42,686 nucleotides of DNA from an uncultured Chlorobiaceae bacterium (GTDB lineage Bacteria; Bacteroidota; Chlorobiia; Chlorobiales; Chlorobiaceae), in contig CAIPYV010000042.1 of assembly GCA_903869365.1 (NCBI GenBank), forward strand, positions 1 through 42,686, given 5' to 3'. The notes under the pieces are model-generated. The model did not search any database. It was not told the origin of the DNA and saw only the letters and a program-made list of their open reading frames with translations. Shown one piece after another: positions 34,163 to 42,532 of the stretch; the first letter of the stretch is position 1, and every line of letters begins with the position of its first letter. The translations under genes were made by a program, and so were the position numbers.

Positions 34163-35572
34163 ATGATCAAAACAATAAAAGGGTTATTAAAGTCAGGCAT
34201 TCACGTTCTGATGTTCTGCTCTCTAACGGCATGTGGTGTCACCCGTGCATACAAACAGCCTGATATTGCATTATCTGCTGCTTATCGCGGTGTGTTGCAT
34301 GCAGGGGCAGTTACTCATGCCGATACGGTTATGGCTGCACTGCCGTATAGAAGTTTTTTTGCAGACCCAACATTGCGAGCCCTGATTGATACTGCTGTTG
34401 TACACAATATTGACCTTCAGGTTGGACTGAAAAATATCGAAAGTGCACGCCAGACCCTCAATGCGGCAAAGCTTGGAAATCTTCCGAGTCTGAACGTTAT
34501 AGTCCAGACTACACGAACCAATCCATCTGATAACGGAGTTCAGACAACCCCTCAGGATTATGTCGCTTCAGCAACCGCATCATGGGAAGTCGATATCTGG
34601 GGAAAAATAAGAAGCCGCAAAAAATCAGCGTTGGCCACATACCTCAAGACTCAGGAAGCGACAAAGGCAGTCCGCACCAGATTGGTGGCTGATGTTGCTT
34701 CAGGGTATTACAATTTGCTTATGCTCGATGCGCAGCTCGATATTTCCATAAAAAATCTTGCGCTCGCAGATACTACGCTAAAAATGATCGGGTTTCAGTA
34801 TATCGCCGGTCAGGTAACCTCACTTGCCGTTCAGCAGCAGGAGGCTTCAAGGCAGTCCATAGCCTTGTCAATACCGCTGCTTGAGCAGAAAATAGCCATC
34901 CAGGAAAATGCTCTCAGCACGCTTTGCGGCAGCATGCCCGGCACCATTCATCGTGAAAAATCTTTTTTCACGATAAAGATCGCTGATGATCTTCCGTCCG
35001 GTATTCCATCAGCACTGCTACAAAACCGCCCGGATGTTCGTGCAGCAGAACTTGCTGTCAGAGCAGCTCATGCCGATATGGGTGAAGCGAAAGCAAACCT
35101 TTTTCCGACCTTTATCCTGACAGCGACAGGGGGGTTAGACGCATTAAAATCCAGCAACTGGTTTACTACTCCGGGCTCTCTGTTCAGTTATCTGCAGGGA
35201 GGGGTGCTGCAGCCGGTTTTTCAGCGAGGCCAGTTAAAAGCCAAGTATGAACAGTCAAAAATAAAACGAGAGCAGTCGGAACTTGAGTTTAAACAAACAG
35301 TGCTCAAGGCGGTAGAAGAGGTATCCAATGCCCTTGTGCAGCTCGAAAAGATAAAATCCCAGGAAGTTATCGCTGAAGAGCGGGTTACTACTCTTCATGG
35401 TGCAGTTGCCAATGCAGGAATGCTGTTCCAGAGTGGCATGGCGACCTATCTTGAAGTCATTGTTGCCGAGACCAATGCGCTTCAGGCAGAACTCAACCTT
35501 GCTGATATCCGGCGCCAGCATCTTTCAGTTATGGCTGAGCTTTATCGGTCACTTGGCGGGGGATGGCGTTGA
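34163..35572 (+). CDS. Outer-membrane efflux lipoprotein (OprM/NodT type)
   Basis: 469 residues with a lipoprotein signal (FCSLTACGVTR). The two homologous TolC-like halves are visible: IDLQVGLKNIESARQTLNAA and ATASWEVDIWGKIRSRKKSA in the first, LLQNRPDVRAAELAVRAAHA and PVFQRGQLKAKYEQSKIKRE in the second, with the end YLEVIVAETNALQAELNL. It forms the trimeric exit duct for the adaptor and pump just upstream. Its 3' end overlaps antisense with a truncated pentapeptide-repeat gene by 44 bases. Confidence 0.93.
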   Translation: MIKTIKGLLKSGIHVLMFCSLTACGVTRAYKQPDIALSAAYRGVLHAGAVTHADTVMAALPYRSFFADPTLRALIDTAVVHNIDLQVGLKNIESARQTLNAAKLGNLPSLNVIVQTTRTNPSDNGVQTTPQDYVASATASWEVDIWGKIRSRKKSALATYLKTQEATKAVRTRLVADVASGYYNLLMLDAQLDISIKNLALADTTLKMIGFQYIAGQVTSLAVQQQEASRQSIALSIPLLEQKIAIQENALSTLCGSMPGTIHREKSFFTIKIADDLPSGIPSALLQNRPDVRAAELAVRAAHADMGEAKANLFPTFILTATGGLDALKSSNWFTTPGSLFSYLQGGVLQPVFQRGQLKAKYEQSKIKREQSELEFKQTVLKAVEEVSNALVQLEKIKSQEVIAEERVTTLHGAVANAGMLFQSGMATYLEVIVAETNALQAELNLADIRRQHLSVMAELYRSLGGGWR

Positions 35573-35786
35573 CAAAGTTGACATCCTGCAGGCTGGTGTT
35601 ATTGAGGATCACGAGACTGCAGTCGCAGGTATTGAAGGTACAGGCTCTGAAGGTAATCCCCGACAGATCGGCACTGTTAAAGCTGCAGTTATTGAACGCG
35701 CACTCCTCATAGACACCTTTTGCAATGTTGTTTTCTCGAAAGGAAATTTTATCAAAAACCTTGTTTTCAGTGAGCGTCGTATGCAT
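35529..35786 (-). pseudogene. Pentapeptide-repeat protein, 3'-truncated
   Basis: ATG 35786 begins MHTTLTENKVFDKISFRENN and continues with pentapeptide coils (YEECAFNNCSFNSADLSGIT, FRACTFNTCD, NNTSLQDVNF). After about 74 residues the repeats stop and the frame runs antisense through the last codons of the outer-membrane efflux gene. Family members form a right-handed beta-helix of more coils, often ~190-200 residues, so the gene has probably lost its 3' part at the junction with the efflux operon. Possible alternative: a naturally short protein. Confidence 0.6.
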
Positions 35787-35885
35787 TGGGATACCATTGA
35801 TGAACGGTTATCGTGACAGAAAGGTTAAAGTATACTCGATCGTTAACGTAATACAAACAATATCAGTATAAAGGATTCCGGCCTT

Positions 35886-36686
35886 ATGGATGCATCAATT
35901 TACAATGCTGCGGTGAGTGGTAAAGTTATGGTCACACCAGATATCATGATTATTACTATCGACACCGATGAACCGCGAAAAGAGTTTGAAGCTGGTCAGC
36001 ATACTTTGCTTGGACTCTATGGATTCGAAAAGCGCTCTTTCAATTCTGAACCCGAGTCAGTTCCTGCAGACAAGGGCAAGCTTATTGAGAGACCTTACTC
36101 AATTGTCTCTGCAAAAAGTGAGAACCGACGGTTTGAGTTTTATATTTCACAGGTAAAATCCGGCCAGCTTACCTCCCGATTGTTCAATCTCAACTCAGGA
36201 GACAGGGTTTATGTCGGCACAAAGATTTCTGGTATTTTCAGACTTGACGAAACACCTGATGGCACTGATATTGTCATGGTTGCCACCGGAACCGGTATCG
36301 CACCCTATATCAGTTTTCTTCGCTCCCATATCATTGAGCGGCCCGAAAGTAAAATGGTGGTTATTCAGGGTGGTGCCCATCATTGGGATCTCGGTTATTT
36401 CAATGAATTGACATTTCTTGAACAAACCTTTGCCAATTTTTTTTATGTACCTACACTCATTAATGCTGACAATCACTGGGATGGTTATCGACTCTGTATT
36501 GAGGATTTATTGAAAAAGGATACTCTCCAGAATGAGTTCAACATTACTCCTGACCCTGAACGGACGCGTTTTTTTGTGAGCGGGAAGCCAGACATGGTAA
36601 AGCATGTATCCGAATGGCTGCATGATTTCGGTTATACCAGACACCACCCTGACGATCCAGGAGAAATGTATGTCGAGGAGTTTTGA
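35886..36686 (+). CDS. Ferredoxin-NADP reductase family protein
   Basis: 266 residues. FAD-binding domain with GQHTLLGLYG and the flavin motif RPYSIVSAKSE; NADP domain with VMVATGTGIAPYISFLRSHI, VIQGGAHHWDLGYFNELTFL and the end RFFVSGKPDMVKHVSEWLHD followed by GEMYVEEF. The layout is that of bacterial plant-type Fpr, here with a ~15-residue insert (SFNSEPESVPADKGK) before the flavin motif. It moves electrons between ferredoxin or flavodoxin and NADP. The start at 35886 follows AAAGGATTCC. Lone gene ended by a strong terminator. Confidence 0.88.
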   Translation: MDASIYNAAVSGKVMVTPDIMIITIDTDEPRKEFEAGQHTLLGLYGFEKRSFNSEPESVPADKGKLIERPYSIVSAKSENRRFEFYISQVKSGQLTSRLFNLNSGDRVYVGTKISGIFRLDETPDGTDIVMVATGTGIAPYISFLRSHIIERPESKMVVIQGGAHHWDLGYFNELTFLEQTFANFFYVPTLINADNHWDGYRLCIEDLLKKDTLQNEFNITPDPERTRFFVSGKPDMVKHVSEWLHDFGYTRHHPDDPGEMYVEEF

Positions 36687-36692
36687 TCAGGC

Positions 36693-36735
36693 AAAAAAAG
36701 GGATTGCAGGGATTTTCCAGTGCCATCCCTTTTGT
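36693..36735. terminator. Bidirectional terminator
   Basis: AAAAGGGAT pairs perfectly with ATCCCTTTT around a ~20-base loop, with A and T runs on the two sides. It lies 7 bases after the ferredoxin reductase stop and ahead of the convergent hypothetical gene's stop. Confidence 0.7.
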
Positions 36736-36750
36736 TGTTCTATTGCAGGG

Positions 36751-37086
36751 TCAATACTCATCAGAAAAAGTGTCTTTATTGCGAGCACCATACTTGTCTT
36801 CAAGTGCCTCAATCCAGAATCCGCCACCGGAGAACGATACCATAGGTCCCCATATCAAGTGTTCATATAATCCGCAATCACTTGGCAAGGTTCTTCCGTT
36901 TGATGTTATTCCTCTGTTAAGGATAGAGGAGACAAACATCTCATTCATGGATTCGTTCTCATACTCAATCCCGTCGGGCGCATAAGTGCTAACAATATCC
37001 AGTGCGTCATTCCAGTCTGCCCAGCAAAATCCATTAAGTTCATTGTTAGACTCCACACTCATTACAATTTCTTTCAGGGTAGTCAT
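36751..37086 (-). CDS. Hypothetical acidic protein
   Basis: GGAGAG precedes three adjacent ATG codons; the third (37086, MTTLKEIVMSVESNN) has the best spacing. The 111-residue product is acidic and aromatic (NGFCWADWNDALDIVSTYAP, GLYEHLIWGPMVSFSGGGFW) with no signal peptide or membrane segment. I do not recognise the family. It could be an immunity-like or small cytosolic protein, but nothing around it says so. It lies between a terminator and tRNA-Val. Confidence 0.6.
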   Translation of the reverse strand: MTTLKEIVMSVESNNELNGFCWADWNDALDIVSTYAPDGIEYENESMNEMFVSSILNRGITSNGRTLPSDCGLYEHLIWGPMVSFSGGGFWIEALEDKYGARNKDTFSDEY

Positions 37087-37140
37087 CATCATCTCTCCGA
37101 TTTTGTCATCATCATTTTTTTCTCCTTCAATTCAATGCGG

Positions 37141-37214
37141 TGGACAATATAGGACTCGAACCTATGACCTCTCGCGTGTGAGGCGAACGCTCTAACCAAC
37201 TGAGCTAATTGTCC
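37141..37214 (-). tRNA. tRNA-Val (CAC)
   Basis: The minus strand folds as a cloverleaf: acceptor GGACAAT/ATTGTCC, D arm GCTC...GAGC, anticodon stem TTCGC/GCGAG with loop CTCACAC (anticodon CAC, reads GUG), T arm ATAGG-TTCGAGT-CCTAT, discriminator A. The 3' CCA is not encoded (CCG follows). 74 nucleotides with a short variable loop. Confidence 0.95.
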
Positions 37215-37357
37215 TTACAACGTCACCCTTTATTTATAACGGATGCCGGACGACAGATTTTTTTGTATTGAGATGCTTATGGTATTTTTTTAAAAAATAT
37301 AGTTATTTTTAAGCACAAAGTTCAAAAATCTCATGGATCACCATAATCCTTAAAACA

Positions 37358-37558
37358 ATGATTCCAAATCCAGTCAAAGTAGCTGCCCCCGCCATTTTGC
37401 TCGCTCCGGTAGCAGTGCCTATTCTTCATGGTCTTACCGGTATTGCAGTTGTTGGTCTTGGTCTGTTTGCTGCAGGTACCCTGGTAAACAAGACGGTCAA
37501 AGCGTTTACCGGGAGTCCGAAACCCCCGATAAGGAAAGACGATTACCCATTGGACTGA
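37358..37558 (+). CDS. Small hydrophobic protein
   Basis: A 66-residue frame, MIPNPVKVAAPAILLAPVAV then GIAVVGLGLFAAGTLV: one or two membrane helices followed by a basic/acidic tail (KPPIRKDDYPLD). No strong ribosome site is visible. The amino-acid composition is plausible for a real membrane peptide and the frame is not a shadow of another good gene. Function unknown. Confidence 0.5.
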   Translation: MIPNPVKVAAPAILLAPVAVPILHGLTGIAVVGLGLFAAGTLVNKTVKAFTGSPKPPIRKDDYPLD

Positions 37559-37607
37559 CAGTATCGTTGCTGTAAGTTTATTAGAATCCATACCAATAAG
37601 GGGGGTG

Positions 37608-38153
37608 ATGCGAAAGAGTATCTCTTGTGAGAAGGTGCCGTTTATGATGTTGCTGTTTTTTCTCATTTTCAGTAATGCAGCAGTAGCAGAAGATGGTGTT
37701 GAGACGGCTGGCAGCATTATCCAGCTTGTTTTACCTGCCAGTGCAGCCGGGTTGACCCTTGCCAATCATGATCAGGAAGGATTTATACAGCTTGCGGAAT
37801 CAGGTATGCTGACACTCGGCATCACGTACGGATTGAAATATTCCATTTCAGCGACGCGTCCGAATGGTGGAAAGAACTCATTTCCGTCAGGCCATAGTTC
37901 CACCTCTTTCGCCTCCGCAGAGTTCATCCGCGAGCGTTACGGATGGAGTTATGGCATTCCGGCATATCTTGCAGCATCGTTTGTCGGCTACAGTCGGGTT
38001 GAATCCAAAGAGCACTATACTCGTGATGTCATAGCTGGAGCCCTCATTGGAATCGGCAGCAGCTGGCTCTTCACCACGCAAGACAAAGCATTCAATGCCC
38101 GTCCTGTAGTTGGCAGCTCATTCTATGGAATTAGTCTGAGTCATCATTGGTAG
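37608..38153 (+). CDS. PAP2-family membrane-associated phosphatase
   Basis: Start at ATG 37608 after AAGGGGG (GTG 37605 is possible). A signal peptide (VPFMMLLFFLIFSNAAVAE) is followed by the three PAP2 motifs: KYSISATRPNGG, FPSGHSS (catalytic His) and SRVESKEHYTRDV (His and Asp). At 182 residues it is a compact PAP2 enzyme acting in the periplasm on lipid phosphates, such as undecaprenyl or phosphatidate. It precedes the msr gene by 77 bases in the same direction. Confidence 0.87.
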   Translation: MRKSISCEKVPFMMLLFFLIFSNAAVAEDGVETAGSIIQLVLPASAAGLTLANHDQEGFIQLAESGMLTLGITYGLKYSISATRPNGGKNSFPSGHSSTSFASAEFIRERYGWSYGIPAYLAASFVGYSRVESKEHYTRDVIAGALIGIGSSWLFTTQDKAFNARPVVGSSFYGISLSHHW

Positions 38154-38230
38154 ACAACTTCTGAAACCTTCAGTCAACGCCGCTGGTTATACTGGTAGAG
38201 AAAAGCCATAATAATTCATAGCGGAGAACG

Positions 38231-39244
38231 ATGCTGGTCAGTGGAAAACAGAGTATTGTCAGGATTCAAGGGATAATAATCGTGGGCTTACTTCTGGCTC
38301 AAATTCTTTTTTTATCCGGATGTACACGTAATAACCTCTCTTTCCCAGCAGGCAAGCCCCGTTTGATCGCTCAAAAGGAGAACAGGAGTATGACGTATAA
38401 TAAGTTGTCTTCGGACGAAGAACGGGTGATTGAGCATAAAGGGACTGAACAGCCTTTCAGTGGAAAATACTATTTGAATAAGGAGAAGGGGAGCTATCTC
38501 TGCAGACGTTGTGACGCACCTCTTTTTCATTCATCCGCTAAGTTTGAGTCGGGCACCGGTTGGCCAAGCTTTGATGATGCCATAGAAGGGGCAGTCCGGC
38601 AGGTTCCTGATACTGATGGCCGCCGTACTGAAATAGTATGTGCACAATGCGGGGCACATCTTGGTCATGTTTTTTTCAGCGAAGGTTTTACGGACAAAAA
38701 TGTTCGTCACTGTGTCAACTCGGTTTCCCTGAACTTTCTGCCGGAAGCAGATGCAGCAACAACAACGCAGAAAGCAATTTTTGCCGGTGGATGTTTCTGG
38801 GGAGTTGAGTACCATTTCAGTAAAATCAAGGGAGTGCTCTCCGTCAAATCAGGATACACAGGTGGTGTTGTCGATCATCCATCATACAGGCAGGTTTGTA
38901 CCGGTACAACAGGTCATGCCGAAGCGGTCGAGGTTGAGTTTGATCCCTCTCTGGTCAGTTATGAAACCCTTGCAAAACTCTTTTTCGAAATTCACGATCC
39001 GACCCAGTTGAATCGTCAGGGTCCCGATAGTGGTACCCAATACCGGTCAGCGGTTTTCTATACCAATGACGACCAGAAGAAAGGAGCTGAAAAACTTGTT
39101 TCCTTATTGAAAACAAAAGGATTCAAAGTTGTGACCAGTATCGAAAAAGCCTCAACCTTCTGGCCGGCAGAAGCATACCACCAGAACTACTACCAGAAGA
39201 ATGGTCACCAGCCCTACTGCCACATCTACCAGAAACGCTTCTAA
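38231..39244 (+). CDS. Lipoprotein methionine sulfoxide reductase MsrB-MsrA fusion
   Basis: 337 residues. A lipoprotein signal ([12 protein letters not shown]) places it outside the cytoplasm. MsrB domain ~55-175 has two CxxC zinc pairs (CRRCDAP, CAQCGAH) and the catalytic Cys in [11 protein letters not shown]. MsrA domain ~180-335 has the catalytic [10 protein letters not shown], then [17 protein letters not shown] and the C-terminal HQPYCHIY. The two domains reduce R- and S-methionine sulfoxide. The order MsrB then MsrA is the reverse of the common PilB/MsrAB order. GGAGAACG precedes the start. Confidence 0.92.
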   Translation: MLVSGKQSIVRIQGIIIVGLLLAQILFLSGCTRNNLSFPAGKPRLIAQKENRSMTYNKLSSDEERVIEHKGTEQPFSGKYYLNKEKGSYLCRRCDAPLFHSSAKFESGTGWPSFDDAIEGAVRQVPDTDGRRTEIVCAQCGAHLGHVFFSEGFTDKNVRHCVNSVSLNFLPEADAATTTQKAIFAGGCFWGVEYHFSKIKGVLSVKSGYTGGVVDHPSYRQVCTGTTGHAEAVEVEFDPSLVSYETLAKLFFEIHDPTQLNRQGPDSGTQYRSAVFYTNDDQKKGAEKLVSLLKTKGFKVVTSIEKASTFWPAEAYHQNYYQKNGHQPYCHIYQKRF

Positions 39245-39253
39245 TCAGTGGTA

Positions 39254-39289
39254 TAGGCCCTATAGTCCTCATAACACCTATAGGGCCTA
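39254..39289. repeat. CCTATAGG-type hairpin repeat
   Basis: TAGGCCCTATAG pairs perfectly with CTATAGGGCCTA around a 12-base loop, between the convergent ends of msrBA and the gene at 39287 (its stop is inside the stem). Shares words with 23198-23245 and 42484-42532. It probably also terminates transcription in both directions. Confidence 0.6.
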
Positions 39290-39640
39290 CTTCCTCTCCT
39301 TTAAACTCTCGTTAATTTTCTCAATCAGTTCATCAAGTTGAACAAAACCGTCAATCTCCTTTTTTGAAAGAAGAATCTCTAACTCTTTATTTTGAAGGAG
39401 AATCACAGGATAATCGTAATGCAGACCGTATTTTTTTTCAAACTCATCGCGGTGCAGGAACTCCATCTCAAATGAGGAGCTTTCCCTGAAGGCTCTCCAC
39501 GCCTGCTTTTCAGTGAAAGTATCGAACGTAAGTTGGCAGAGACCGCACGAATAACTCGCCGGGCTTATGATCTTATGGCCTATATCAAAAAGACCACTAA
39601 TGGGACCGCTGTCGGCGTTGTAGACAAAGATAAGTTTCAT
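39287..39640 (-). CDS. Hypothetical protein with a CxxC motif
   Basis: Start at ATG 39640 (MKLIFVYNADSGPISGLFDI), preceded by AGGAGCC; the longer frame to 39688 is not supported. The 117-residue protein has PASYSCGLCQLTF (CxxC) and then YPVILLQNKELEILL, an arrangement reminiscent of a thioredoxin-like fold. I recognise it as a conserved hypothetical type but not by name. It is 82 bases after the LOG gene and could be the last gene of that operon. Confidence 0.7.
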   Translation of the reverse strand: MKLIFVYNADSGPISGLFDIGHKIISPASYSCGLCQLTFDTFTEKQAWRAFRESSSFEMEFLHRDEFEKKYGLHYDYPVILLQNKELEILLSKKEIDGFVQLDELIEKINESLKERK

Positions 39641-39722
39641 ACGGCTCCTGTTTAATTTGATTGCTTTGACCTCATGCTTAAGCAACATAGTTTCTACCCA
39701 TGAGGTTCCACTCCTTTTTTCT

Positions 39723-40265
39723 TCAGTGCATCAGCAGCACCTCAAGCACTTCCTCAATGGTAGTGCAGATCGAGTAATATTTCCCATGCTCCTCTGTGAT
39801 CAGATGTTCCTCTGCAATACGGTTAAAAAAAAGAAGCAGGGGATTCCAGAATCCATTGATATTCATCAGGATGATCGGCTTGTGATGGTGGCCCAGATGT
39901 TTCCATGTGATAACTTCAATCAATTCATCAAGCGTACCGAACCCCCCGGGCAGAACAAGATAGGCATCCCCCCATTCCGCAAGTTTCATCTTGCGCTCGT
40001 GCATGGTCTCAACCACAAGCAGTTCACTCAGCCCGTAATGCGCAACCTCCCGTTCTTCAAGAAACCTCGGAATGATCCCTTTGACCGTTCCGCCATTATC
40101 CATGACGGCATCAGCAATGCAGCCCATCAAACCTACCCGGCCACCGCCAAAGACCAAGCCGATACCCCGCTTTGCAAATTCCCGTCCAAGATCCGCCGCT
40201 GCGGTAAAATACTCACGAGGTGCAAGATTGCTGGAACTGCAGTAAACGGTTACCGTTGAAATCAT
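39723..40265 (-). CDS. LOG-family phosphoribohydrolase
   Basis: 180 residues with the LOG/TIGR00730 signatures: VYCSSS at the start, GLVFGGGRVGLMG, MHERKMKLAEW and the active-site PGGFGTLDELIEVITWKHLG. Relatives release cytokinin bases from nucleotide monophosphates or hydrolyse nucleotide monophosphates; some are misannotated as lysine decarboxylases. Cytosolic. It lies six bases after the glycosyltransferase stop. Confidence 0.9.
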   Translation of the reverse strand: MISTVTVYCSSSNLAPREYFTAAADLGREFAKRGIGLVFGGGRVGLMGCIADAVMDNGGTVKGIIPRFLEEREVAHYGLSELLVVETMHERKMKLAEWGDAYLVLPGGFGTLDELIEVITWKHLGHHHKPIILMNINGFWNPLLLFFNRIAEEHLITEEHGKYYSICTTIEEVLEVLLMH

Positions 40266-40271
40266 GGGAAG

Positions 40272-40901
40272 CTAATAATTAAGGGTGATGCTGTCCTCGG
40301 CACGCCGGTATACATAAGTCTTCGGATCTTCTATTTTCCGTAAGGAAAATAGTGTGGAAGCTCTCTCCCATAAATCGGTATCCTCGGCGTATGCAAGCTC
40401 TCTGAATCCTTCCAGGGAAAAAAAGAGCTCCCGTTTTCCAAAAAAAGTTCCACCAAGGACACACTCCCTGATATGAATAAGTTTATCAGGATTATAGCAG
40501 TCTTTGACCCTTATGCTTTCATCGCAGAGAAATCCGCCCGACAGCAGTGCAACCTCCCTGAACTCTTCAAGAATTGCCACTCTTGATTCGAGATGGTTGG
40601 GCAGATAATGGTCATCACTGTCCAGAAAGGTGATATATCGGCCAAAAGATGCCTGAATACCCGCATTCCGTGAGAGTGCGGTTTTCCTGTTCTTATGCTT
40701 CAAGTAACGGATATTCGGAAATTGGTCAATGTACGGGTCAAGAGTTTCAGAAGTATTGTCAGAGCTGCCGTCATCGACAATAATAAGCTCCCAGTTGTTG
40801 GTAGATTGTGCCAGAACGCTTTCCACTGCATTTTTAAGATGACGTGCGCGGTTAAAAGTAGGCATAATCACCGAAATATCCGGTTTGTAGCTGAATTTCA
40901 T
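40272..40901 (-). CDS. Family 2 glycosyltransferase
   Basis: 209 residues, GT-A fold: ISVIMPTFNRARHLKNAVES, WELIIVDDGSSDNTSETLDP, KTALSRNAGIQASFGRYITF and the metal-binding FLDSDDHYLPNHL. It lacks membrane segments. Its ATG overlaps the stop of the pigment synthase gene by four bases (ATGA, 40898-40901), so they are translationally coupled. The sugar and acceptor are unknown. Confidence 0.9.
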   Translation of the reverse strand: MKFSYKPDISVIMPTFNRARHLKNAVESVLAQSTNNWELIIVDDGSSDNTSETLDPYIDQFPNIRYLKHKNRKTALSRNAGIQASFGRYITFLDSDDHYLPNHLESRVAILEEFREVALLSGGFLCDESIRVKDCYNPDKLIHIRECVLGGTFFGKRELFFSLEGFRELAYAEDTDLWERASTLFSLRKIEDPKTYVYRRAEDSITLNY

Positions 40902-41791
40902 GGTTTCGCGGCTTTTATGGCAAATGCACAGAGCAGCATACCCGCGACAAGAAAATTTTGTGCAATAGCATTATAGCGCACATCCATTGTTCCTGGTGAA
41001 CGGACAAGAGAAAACTGCAGAATAAACTGAGGAATGATCAGTAAGCCAACAACGGTTCCATAAAGGGTTTGGCCCATCATAAGCAAATAACCTGAGGCCA
41101 GAAGCTGGCCAGTATTAATCAGTACCGCAGCTATTATTGCCGCATTTGTTTCACCGAACACCACAGGAAGCGTTCTGATTCCGTTTTGCCTGTCACCCTC
41201 AATTGATTTGAAATCGTTGATCGTCATGGTGCCAGTACTCGAAAGAGTAAAAAACCCGGCAGCAATAAGCGATGGCAGGAGTGAAGAGAGCGTAAAGGTA
41301 GGGTGATAAGCTATTTCTCCTGCAACCCAGGGTATGATAAGGTATGAAATCGCAACAATGATATTTCCCGCCCAGAGTCGTTTTTTGAGCTTGATGGGAT
41401 TGGCACTGTACAGATGGGCATTAATAATGCCGATGACGACATATAATCCAATAAGCGGATGAATCAGATAACCAGTGATAACGGAAAGCACCGACCAGAT
41501 GGAAATCAATATCGTAGCATTTTTCAGCGACATCGCTCCTCCGGGTATCGGACGATTTGGCTCATTGATTTCATCGAGATCACGGTCAAAATAGTCGTTC
41601 AGCATCTGGCAGGTGCCGCTTGCCAGAGGCCCGGTAAGCAGCATTCCGAGGAGAAACTTCATACCGATAGTTTCATGCCAACCAAACCCGCCACTTGCAA
41701 CTGCCCCGCACAGAAAGCTCCACATGACCGGAATCCAGGTAACCGGTTTAAGAAACCTTATGACAAGAGCCAAAAAACGAAAATCACTCAC
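40898..41791 (-). CDS. Chlorophyll/bacteriochlorophyll synthase-like prenyltransferase (UbiA superfamily)
   Basis: 297 residues, GTG start after AAGG. About eight membrane helices. The prenyl-diphosphate site MLNDYFDRDLDEINEPNRPI PGG matches the ChlG/BchG/BchK motif (ND..DR..D.INEP.RPIP), and the second Asp-rich loop reads TINDFKSIEGDRQNGIRTLP, as in chlorophyll synthases. It attaches a phytyl, geranylgeranyl or farnesyl tail to (bacterio)chlorophyllide in the membrane. Green sulfur bacteria have several paralogues; which pigment this one makes cannot be decided here. Confidence 0.85.
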   Translation of the reverse strand: MSDFRFLALVIRFLKPVTWIPVMWSFLCGAVASGGFGWHETIGMKFLLGMLLTGPLASGTCQMLNDYFDRDLDEINEPNRPIPGGAMSLKNATILISIWSVLSVITGYLIHPLIGLYVVIGIINAHLYSANPIKLKKRLWAGNIIVAISYLIIPWVAGEIAYHPTFTLSSLLPSLIAAGFFTLSSTGTMTINDFKSIEGDRQNGIRTLPVVFGETNAAIIAAVLINTGQLLASGYLLMMGQTLYGTVVGLLIIPQFILQFSLVRSPGTMDVRYNAIAQNFLVAGMLLCAFAIKAAKP

Positions 41792-42013
41792 CCTTACTGA
41801 GTTAGGTTGGAGAAAAACTGACGGTATGAAAATAACATGTAAAACGAAAGAAAGGAATCAGACAGTTGTAAAACAGCACAGTTTATGGTTAATAAACTGA
41901 AATATCATGAGGAATTTTTTTAAACTTCAAAAACAGGCTGACTTATGCTGTGTAATGTTCGGTTCGATTTTTTGTTTCTGTTCAGACAATCAATAATCAA
42001 GGAGATATGTTTC

Positions 42014-42475
42014 ATGCCAGTTCCAGGTTTGCTTAAGGATATGCAAAAGACTTTTCTGTTTCATGCCATTGCAGCACACTTCAGCAATGGGCTGATTCCA
42101 GTTTCCGTACTCTACCTTCTGTTGACCCTTTCAACAGGAAGCACCTATTTTGAACACACCGTCGAACATCTTCTTCTCATTGTTGTCATGGCCATTCCAG
42201 TCTCTTTTTTGTCAGGCATCAACGATTGGAAAAAGAAGTATCGCGCAGCCAAGGCCCCTATATTTATAAAAAAAATCAGACTCTCATTTTTGCTTTTTAC
42301 ACTCTGTATTTCAGTTGTCGCTATCAGGCTTAGCATTCCTGACGTGATGAACCGCCAGGGCGTTGAACATTGGATCTACATAGCGCTGCTGTTTTCCATG
42401 CTTCCGGTTGTGACGCTTCTTGGTCACTATGGAGGCAAGCTTTCCGCCCAGTCAAAACCACCCCACAAACCATAA
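42014..42475 (+). CDS. Small integral membrane protein (DUF2231-like)
   Basis: ATG 42014 (MPVPGLLKDMQKTFLFHAIA) with AAGGAG 11 bases upstream; the longer frame from 41945 is not needed. 153 residues with four hydrophobic helices (LIPVSVLYLLLTLS, HLLLIVVMAIPVSFLSG, LSFLLFTLCISVVAI, IYIALLFSMLPVVTLLG) and conserved-looking His residues (HAIAAHFSNG). The pattern is similar to DUF2231 membrane proteins, some of which bind haem; this is a weak match. Confidence 0.65.
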   Translation: MPVPGLLKDMQKTFLFHAIAAHFSNGLIPVSVLYLLLTLSTGSTYFEHTVEHLLLIVVMAIPVSFLSGINDWKKKYRAAKAPIFIKKIRLSFLLFTLCISVVAIRLSIPDVMNRQGVEHWIYIALLFSMLPVVTLLGHYGGKLSAQSKPPHKP

Positions 42476-42483
42476 GTGACCCT

Positions 42484-42532
42484 GAACTTTTGTATAACAC
42501 CTATCAGGACTATAGGAGTTATACAAAAGTTC
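42484..42532. repeat. Long near-perfect hairpin repeat
   Basis: Two 21-base arms (GAACTTTTGTATAAC...CCTAT and its complement) differ at one position and enclose a 7-base loop. It begins eight bases after the membrane-protein stop. It shares ATAACACCTAT and CTATAGG words with 39254-39289. Likely a terminator and a member of a dispersed repeat family. The 154 bases beyond it to the window end are AT-rich with no gene seen. Confidence 0.65.

Noticed and set aside
36693-36870. Plus-strand frames after the ferredoxin reductase
   Set aside because: They overlap the terminator hairpin and the better-supported minus-strand gene at 36751-37086.
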